From JANXSD01 sp043758125 (GTDB lineage Bacteria > Bacteroidota > Bacteroidia > AKYH767-A > OLB10): a stretch of 38,212 bases of DNA. The position numbers were made by a program, and so were the translations under genes. Where the stretch lies: positions 1-38,212 of the forward strand of contig JAYVOC010000104.1 in NCBI GenBank assembly GCA_043758125.1, in the 5' to 3' direction. Positions 32,729 to 38,212 of this stretch are shown here, one piece after another; positions within the stretch are counted from its first letter, which is position 1, and the number at the start of each line of letters is the position of its first letter. A model generated the notes under the pieces. The model saw only the letters and a list, made by a program, of their open reading frames with translations. It was not told the DNA's origin and ran no database searches.

Positions 32729-33649
32729 TTATCCAATTATATTTTCATAATTAAAGTTTTTACTATCCAATTCTTTTTCTCCGTTAAAACGATAAGCGAT
32801 TAATTTTCCTCCTTTAGAAATACAATAATCGAGGCAACAAATATTTTTATTTTGAAGAATTATTTGTTCATCCTTTAAGCAATAATGTCCGAAAAATATG
32901 GGCACATCATTTTCTAGATAGCCTAAAGATGAAATATTCATCTCGCTTTTGTCTGATGGAAAATCGAATAATATCTCTTCAACTTTAAAGTTATTTCCTT
33001 TTTTCCACCATTTGATTCGATAGTATTCTCTTTTTGTTCCATCCTTATCATGGAAATGAACACCTGTTACTTTTATTTCTTCGCCTTTTAATAAACAGTT
33101 TACAAGTTTATATTCTGGTGAATTTTGCACTACAGATTTTCTAAGAAATTCAAGATTTGAAAAATCATTAATGCCCAATTCTTTCAACTTGGTTATGTAA
33201 GTAGATTTCCATTGTGCATGAACACTACGAAAATATTCATTCTCTATATAAATTGGTAGTGTGCGAAACCATTTTACGTAGTGGTGAATTAATTCAAGAT
33301 CGTTATTCATCGCTAAGATTGTTGCTCGTATTCCAGCATTATTTTTTTGCGAATGAGCACGTAAATATTTTTCATCTGCTACGGTAAAGTAACAAATGAA
33401 ATTATATTCATGATTACCAATAATAGTAATTGCATTTCCTGCATCTACCATGTTTTTCACTATTGCTAATACTTCCAAAATCTTTGGTCCACGATCAATC
33501 AAATCACCCATGAAAATCACTTTGCGTCCTTCTGGGTGCGCATAAACTTCATTCTTTTTAATGTAACCCAATTGACTCAATAGCTTCAATAGAACATCTG
33601 CATGTCCATGTATATCACCTATAAAATCATAAGAAGCAAAGTTTTGCAT
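32729..33649 (-). CDS. Calcineurin-like metallophosphoesterase
   Basis: A 306-residue cytosolic phosphoesterase with all the first metal-site motifs: GDIHG (Asp12, His14), GDLIDRG (Asp49, Asp52, Arg53) and GNHE (Asn79, His80, Glu81), later His in VHAQW and FGHYCL (second-half metal ligands). This order matches the PrpE/ApaH-like subgroup of serine/threonine phosphatases and dinucleoside polyphosphate hydrolases. Substrate is not determined. No obvious partner except the NTF2-like gene downstream. Confidence 0.9.
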   Translation of the reverse strand: MQNFASYDFIGDIHGHADVLLKLLSQLGYIKKNEVYAHPEGRKVIFMGDLIDRGPKILEVLAIVKNMVDAGNAITIIGNHEYNFICYFTVADEKYLRAHSQKNNAGIRATILAMNNDLELIHHYVKWFRTLPIYIENEYFRSVHAQWKSTYITKLKELGINDFSNLEFLRKSVVQNSPEYKLVNCLLKGEEIKVTGVHFHDKDGTKREYYRIKWWKKGNNFKVEEILFDFPSDKSEMNISSLGYLENDVPIFFGHYCLKDEQIILQNKNICCLDYCISKGGKLIAYRFNGEKELDSKNFNYENIIG

Positions 33650-33730
33650 AAGTTGAATGGAAGTGCTGCTGGAACAAAATATATTTAATGAAAATTAGTT
33701 GTCTACTAATCATTTTAAATTGATCACAAA

Positions 33731-33763
33731 AAAAAGGCTATCAAAATAAATGATAGCCTTTTT
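33731..33763 (-). terminator. Terminator after the 121-residue protein gene
   Basis: AAAAAGGCTATCA (33731-33743) pairs with TGATAGCCTTTTT (33751-33763), 13-bp stem and 7-nt loop; on the minus strand it is followed by a T-run. It lies downstream of the gene at 33800-34165. Confidence 0.85.
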
Positions 33764-33799
33764 AGAACTCAATCTCAAAAGAGGAGGAGCGTTTTAATA

Positions 33800-34165
33800 T
33801 TATAATACGGAAACTTCTTCTTCAGTTTCTACGGGTTCAATTTCTACGGTATTCATGATGAGCATAAATTGCTTGTTCATTCTCACCTTTGCTTTTTTGT
33901 TAAGGAAGAATTCTTTTACTTGAGGATCGGTAGTTAAGGTTTTGAAAAGATCACGTGCCACCGCTGTGCCACTAATTCCGTTCATTACTTTTCCTTTTTC
34001 AATTTCCAAGTTAAAAGAATAACCTGATCCGCCTCTTTCACCTACAGTTTCAAAATCAATTTTGTTGATCGTTAATTGTTGCTCCTCTTTGGTCGATTTT
34101 TTAAGCAGAATGCGGATTACCGGTAAATATTTCTGCCATATCGTTAAGTACTTGCCTTCAATCAT
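33800..34165 (-). CDS. Small protein of unknown function
   Basis: A 121-residue protein without signal or membrane segment. It begins MIEGKYLTIWQKYLPVIRIL, a helical segment, then a beta-rich middle (QQLTINKIDFETVG, GGSGYSFNLEIEKGKV), a helix VARDLFKTLTTDPQVKEFFL and an acidic tail rich in Glu and Val (VEIEPVETEEEVSVL). I do not recognise a named family, though the sequence has the look of a Bacteroidota-conserved protein. It has its own promoter (34268-34302) and terminator, so it is a monocistronic, probably well-expressed gene. Confidence 0.75.
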   Translation of the reverse strand: MIEGKYLTIWQKYLPVIRILLKKSTKEEQQLTINKIDFETVGERGGSGYSFNLEIEKGKVMNGISGTAVARDLFKTLTTDPQVKEFFLNKKAKVRMNKQFMLIMNTVEIEPVETEEEVSVL

Positions 34166-34267
34166 TTTATTGGGTTGTTATTATTTGCGAGATTCTATTC
34201 CTTTCTTTCTATAACCGATTGAACTCAGATCCTACTAAAAATCCATAGTTCAACAATAAACGGATTA

Positions 34268-34302
34268 CAAAGATAAAGCATTCTATAACCTACTCAACAA
34301 AA
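34268..34302 (-). promoter_or_regulatory. Bacteroidota-type promoter upstream of the 121-residue protein gene
   Basis: Minus strand: TTG at 34297-34295, a 19-nt spacer and TATCTTTG at 34275-34268. This is the best match in the window to TTG-N19-21-TAnnTTTG and predicts a leader of about 95 nt. Confidence 0.7.
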
Positions 34303-34388
34303 TGTGCAAATTCATTAAGCAATATTTCTGATTTGAGTTCATTTAGGTTCTTAAGGTTCTTGTTTTTCTACCGATTTGTACAAAAAAA

Positions 34389-34417
34389 AAGAAGCTATCG
34401 AGTTCTGATAGCTTCTT
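34389..34417 (-). terminator. Terminator after the large Asp-box protein gene
   Basis: AAGAAGCTATC (34389-34399) and GATAGCTTCTT (34407-34417) form an 11-bp stem with a 7-nt loop; the minus strand continues into a run of T. It lies 25 nt after the stop codon. Confidence 0.88.
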
Positions 34418-34441
34418 TTGAAGGGTTTTGATGTTACTAAT

Positions 34442-37400
34442 TTAATAGACTAAAAGTTTTTTAATTGATTTGTTATCAGGATTGGAAATGCTCAATGTAT
34501 AAGCTCCTTTACCAAACTTACTAATGTCGATGTTATGATCGTACTCGCCATTGAATCCTTTTAATGATTCTTGGTAAACTAATTGACCAAGCGTATTGCG
34601 TATTTCAATAGTATAGTTATTGGTTTTTTGAGAATTGAATTTCAATGAAAATTCGCCATTGTTCGGGTTTGGATAAATCGACAATACTCCATCTGCATTA
34701 AGATCATTTAGACCTACAGAACTACAAGAGTCACGACCAACGCAAATTGTACGTGATGTATTGCATGTTATCTCTGTAAAGACCCAGTTATAGAAGAAGT
34801 AATAATAGCCAGCAGATCCAGCATTTGAACGGGTTATAGTTACATCATTCGTAGCACTTAAAACAGGATAAACAGCACCAGTATTGTTACGGTATAAATC
34901 TACTGTTCCACGACATTTAATGAAATAATCCGTTCCAGGATATAATGTGATATTTAAAGTTACCGTATATGGTACGGTTGCACTCGCAGGAATAAAGATA
35001 GTAGTATCAGCGAATGTATTTCCCTGTGCATCTAAAATTTCAAAAGTTCTGTTTCCGGCAGAGTTTGCATAAACATCAAAGTTTGTTAGGATAACAGGAT
35101 TCATTACATCAAAATATAATCCTCTAATATCATTAGCTGTAAAGAAAGCTCCAGCTCCACTTGTGTTATCAGGATATCCAGTATAATCTACTAAACCAGC
35201 TGGCAAATCTTCATCTACATAAAAAGCTGTTGTTTGTGTAATATTGGTTGAATAAGTATTTCCAGTTGTAAGTAAATTTCCACCACCCGCAGCATCCCAC
35301 CAACGAAGTGTTCCTTGTCCAGATCCTGTAGCAGTCATGTTCACTTGTCCTGGTCCGCATCGTACAGCACCCACAGTTGCAGGCGCACTTACAGGACTTG
35401 AGCTGATGTTGATAAAGTTATTTGTAGTTGTTGCATCAGTACCATTCACATTTGTTGCAGTGAGCGAAACAGAATATGTTCCAGGTGAATTATAAGATAC
35501 AATAGGATTTTGTAATGTTGATGTTGATGGATTTCCACCTGGGAAAGTCCAGCTCCATGAAGTTGGTTGACCAGCAGAATAATCTGTAAATTGAACTGCA
35601 GCTCCAGGACAAGAAATCTTTTTGTCAGATCCAAATGCAGAAGTAGGAGGATAGGTTCCAGCTACATATAAATCAGATTCCCACATTCCTCGTCCATAAG
35701 TTGAAGCACGTAGTTTATTCCCAGTATAAAAAATTGAAAGTTGGGTTACAACAACATTTGGTAATCCATTAATAAAAGGTTGCCAAACATTTAGTGAAGC
35801 ATCTTTATAGAAAACACCAACATCGGTTCCAATATAAAGTGCATCGTTTGAGTTATTCACATAAACAATAGTACTTACAGGTATATTAGGTATAGAAGCT
35901 GATAAATTGATCCACGTTACACCTTGATCATTTGTTTGAAATACTTTATTTTTATTAGCAAAACCAGAATAAGTAATCCAGGCTTTATTTGGATCTGTAT
36001 TGCTGCATGCTATAGAGGTAATAGTGCCAGTTGGAACATTGGTGATGGTAGTCCAGGTAGTGCCACCATTTGATGTTTTATATAGAAAACCAGGTTTTGC
36101 AGTCCATATTACTTGGTTGTTAGCTGGAGATACACTAACTGTTGATAGTGTTCCAGTATTTGCGAATGTGCTTTTCTTGGTCCATGATGTACCACCATTC
36201 GTGCTTTTCCATACGTTAATAAATCCTGCATAAAGTGTGGCTGGATCTATTGGGTCTTGAATCCAAGGGGTAACCCAAGCTCCAGCTTCAGTAATACCTG
36301 ACGCTGCTGATGTCCAAGTGTTACCTCCATTAGTAGATTTTTCTAAACCTCCGTTAGGAAGCTCACCCCACATATTTTGATCATTGGTTCGATCTATAAA
36401 ACATAACATCCCATCACCACCAATCACTTTTTGCCAACTTGTACCGTCATATTTATTTGTTCCATTATCTTGCCAGCCATTTAAAAGGAGATTAGGATTT
36501 GTAGTGGACTGTCCGAAGCCATACATTTCACTTATTTGTAATCCAGTACTCAAATCACTCCAACTACCTCCTCCAGATGTAGATTTGAAAATTCCACCAT
36601 CGCAACCTGCATAAATTGTACTTGGATCGGTATACATTACTTGATGAACATCAGCATGGACATAAGGTGCACCGCTTCCCAACCAATTTGTTATTGGGCC
36701 GAAATTGAGTCCACCATCTACCGATTGCCAAATGTTAATTCCACCAACAGTAATTTCATTTTTATCGGCTGGAGAAACATCGATTGTTAAGTCATACCAA
36801 CCTTGGCAATTGGAGGAATCAGTACCTGAAATGTCTCTTCCTAAAATATTGAAAGTTGAAACTGGGATTTTAGAAAAACTAGTTCCACTATTTGTGGATT
36901 TATATAAACCTTCGAAAGTATAGGTCGTTGATCTTGCAGATAACAAATAAACGTAATTAGGATCATTTGGTGTAACGGCAAGAGCCATCCTGCTTAAACT
37001 TCCTGCAGCAGCAATATTTGCAGTAATTTTTGTAAAAGATTGACCACCATTTGTCGATTTATAAAGCTCCGTACCGCAAACGTAAACTGTATTTGGATCA
37101 GTAGGTTTAAACTCCATATCCTTAAATGATCCAGCAACCGATTGAGAAAAAGTAACACCAGCATCCGTACTACGATAAATTCCAGAAGAGGTAGCTACAA
37201 GAATTGTATTTGTATTATTTGGGTTGATAAGGATTTTACTCATTTGTACATTATTCGCAATGTAGTAGCTTAATCCTGATTTATTCCAAGTTGCACCACC
37301 ATCTATCGACTTTAACATTCCTACAGAGTAAGTGTCACCAGCATCACCATCACCTGTAGCGAGGTACATAATATTCGTATTTGTTGGATCAATAGCAAGA

Positions 37401-37975
37401 TCAGTACATCCAATTACCTGACTTAATTGATCAGTGTTCGTTGACCACGTACTTCCACCGTTTGTTGATTTCCATAATCCACCACCTGGTGATCCAATAT
37501 AAATTGTATTGCTATTTGTAGGGTCAAGGCGAACAAAATTTACTCGGCCTGCACCACCAGAATTACTAGGAATTGTGTTGATAGGACCAATTAAAGTCCA
37601 ATTTCCAGCAGCTAAAGTTTGGTATTGATTGCGGTATTTATGATATTCATCCCAAACAAGAGATGGATTAAAACGTTCACCAGATGGTGATACACGCGGA
37701 GCCATAAACCATTCCCAACGCTTGTATTGTGAATATCCACCTATTTCAACTTCTTCATCTTCATTGAGTGCTTTACCATTGCGCTTAATTACCATGCGAT
37801 TGAATTTCTCCATATCGCGTTCTTGTTTTTTGTAGTATTTATTGAAGGATTTTTGAACCTCGAAAAAATTGACTGAAGGATCTTTCATTTTTGAAATCCA
37901 GTCTTGTGCATTAAGCATTTTAGGTATTGCCATAACAGCAATTAAAATGTAGATAAGGAGTAATTTTCTTTTCAT
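34442..37975 (-). CDS. Type IX-secreted protein with Asp-box (BNR) beta-propeller, PKD and Ig-like domains
   Basis: A 1177-residue secreted protein. Signal sequence about 1-23 (ends LNAQ). Residues about 110-760 hold at least eleven Asp-box repeats of the form S-T-N-G-G-x-S/T-W/F (for example KSTNGGSTW, KSIDGGATW, RSTDAGVTF), as in sortilin/VPS10 and sialidase-type propellers. A PKD domain follows (about 778-850; WSWTFPGGNPSTSTLQNP), then an Ig-like domain (about 860-925) and a beta domain around Thr/Tyr-rich 930-1080, and a Por sorting domain (about 1105-1177; IYPNPNNGEFSLKFNSQ to GKGAYTLSISNPDNK). No sialidase catalytic set is evident, so it may be binding or structural. A TATCTTTG box (38031-38024) lies 49 nt upstream. 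Confidence 0.9.
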   Translation of the reverse strand: MKRKLLLIYILIAVMAIPKMLNAQDWISKMKDPSVNFFEVQKSFNKYYKKQERDMEKFNRMVIKRNGKALNEDEEVEIGGYSQYKRWEWFMAPRVSPSGERFNPSLVWDEYHKYRNQYQTLAAGNWTLIGPINTIPSNSGGAGRVNFVRLDPTNSNTIYIGSPGGGLWKSTNGGSTWSTNTDQLSQVIGCTDLAIDPTNTNIMYLATGDGDAGDTYSVGMLKSIDGGATWNKSGLSYYIANNVQMSKILINPNNTNTILVATSSGIYRSTDAGVTFSQSVAGSFKDMEFKPTDPNTVYVCGTELYKSTNGGQSFTKITANIAAAGSLSRMALAVTPNDPNYVYLLSARSTTYTFEGLYKSTNSGTSFSKIPVSTFNILGRDISGTDSSNCQGWYDLTIDVSPADKNEITVGGINIWQSVDGGLNFGPITNWLGSGAPYVHADVHQVMYTDPSTIYAGCDGGIFKSTSGGGSWSDLSTGLQISEMYGFGQSTTNPNLLLNGWQDNGTNKYDGTSWQKVIGGDGMLCFIDRTNDQNMWGELPNGGLEKSTNGGNTWTSAASGITEAGAWVTPWIQDPIDPATLYAGFINVWKSTNGGTSWTKKSTFANTGTLSTVSVSPANNQVIWTAKPGFLYKTSNGGTTWTTITNVPTGTITSIACSNTDPNKAWITYSGFANKNKVFQTNDQGVTWINLSASIPNIPVSTIVYVNNSNDALYIGTDVGVFYKDASLNVWQPFINGLPNVVVTQLSIFYTGNKLRASTYGRGMWESDLYVAGTYPPTSAFGSDKKISCPGAAVQFTDYSAGQPTSWSWTFPGGNPSTSTLQNPIVSYNSPGTYSVSLTATNVNGTDATTTNNFINISSSPVSAPATVGAVRCGPGQVNMTATGSGQGTLRWWDAAGGGNLLTTGNTYSTNITQTTAFYVDEDLPAGLVDYTGYPDNTSGAGAFFTANDIRGLYFDVMNPVILTNFDVYANSAGNRTFEILDAQGNTFADTTIFIPASATVPYTVTLNITLYPGTDYFIKCRGTVDLYRNNTGAVYPVLSATNDVTITRSNAGSAGYYYFFYNWVFTEITCNTSRTICVGRDSCSSVGLNDLNADGVLSIYPNPNNGEFSLKFNSQKTNNYTIEIRNTLGQLVYQESLKGFNGEYDHNIDISKFGKGAYTLSISNPDNKSIKKLLVY

Positions 37976-38023
37976 GAAGTATAAATTGTGGTTTTAATAG
38001 CGTTTTGGCTGCTATTTATTGAT

Positions 38024-38031
38024 CAAAGATA
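38024..38031 (-). promoter_or_regulatory. -7 promoter box for the Asp-box protein gene
   Basis: Minus-strand TATCTTTG fits TAnnTTTG, 49 nt before the ATG. No clear -33 TTG at the standard spacing. Confidence 0.45.
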
Positions 38032-38160
38032 CACAATGGAAGTTTAAGAAAATAATAGATTTTTATGAAAAAGATTTTATTTCTACTTTAAAACCAAAAT
38101 ATGACAAAAATTTCGGTAGTATAAAGAAGATTGTGTAAACAGAGATTTAGGTTAAGGGAA

Positions 38161-38211
38161 CTAGTGTCTAGCGTGGAGTGGAGCGTAGCGAAACGGAGCG
38201 CTAGACACTAG
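38161..38211. repeat. Inverted-repeat element at the window end
   Basis: CTAGTGTCTAGCG (38161-38173) is the exact inverse of CGCTAGACACTAG (38199-38211) with a 25-nt G-rich loop. It is much more G+C-rich than its flank. It may be a dispersed palindromic element; no second copy is in this window. Confidence 0.7.
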
Positions 38212-38212
38212 A

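Noticed and set aside
1..38212. CRISPR array, rRNA, prophage or integron
   Set aside because: No regularly spaced repeats, rRNA sequence, integrase or phage structural genes are visible on either strand.

Overview
The window is a piece of a low-GC chromosome from a member of the Bacteroidota (Flavobacteriia/Chitinophagia-like; the exact lineage cannot be read from this stretch). Evidence: three proteins with type IX secretion (Por) C-terminal domains, a TonB-dependent receptor with an N-terminal carboxypeptidase-regulatory-like domain, a short Bacteroidota-type primary sigma factor, a bacillithiol gene (bshA), a Bacteroides-aerotolerance (Bat) operon, mostly absent Shine-Dalgarno sequences, and several TAnnTTTG -7 boxes of the Bacteroidota promoter type.

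Layout. 1-1904: the 3' part of a DoxX/BT_3928-like gene and a lone OppB/DppB-type permease. 2036-7770: a plus-strand Bat operon (MoxR ATPase, DUF58 protein, BatD-like membrane protein, BatA, BatB, BatC) with overlapping or tight junctions. 7774-9312: a minus-strand housekeeping run (ruvX/yqgF, def, aroK). 9389-15510: plus-strand dapD, a NYN-domain protein with zinc ribbon, a GH3/beta-lactamase fusion and bshA. 15532-19137: minus-strand SUI1/YciH protein, TonB-dependent receptor and its small partner. 19729-21903: primary sigma factor and a DEAD-box RNA helicase. 22206-29552: two type IX cargo proteins flanking an accessory patch. 29607-34165: a lipoprotein, two proteins of unknown function, an MFS transporter, an NTF2-like protein and a metallophosphoesterase. 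34442-37975: a large Asp-box (BNR) propeller/PKD type IX cargo protein.

The accessory patch (about 24141-25834) is the most unusual part. On the minus strand it reads: tRNA-Pro, tRNA-Arg, a defective second copy of the tRNA-Arg 3' part (45-bp perfect direct repeat), the 3' end of a type I restriction hsdM gene with in-frame stops, an apparently intact REP-associated tyrosine transposase (RAYT), and the 5' part of hsdS with a frameshift and stops. The RAYT gene abuts the hsdM stop codon and overlaps the hsdS start codon by 4 nt, and carries a perfect 28-nt palindrome inside its own reading frame. I read this as a decayed type I restriction-modification island next to a tRNA gene, in which only the RAYT reading frame has stayed open.

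The remainder is core metabolism (shikimate, lysine/peptidoglycan precursor, bacillithiol, peptide deformylation, transcription) plus cell-surface and secreted proteins. No CRISPR array, rRNA or complete prophage is visible.
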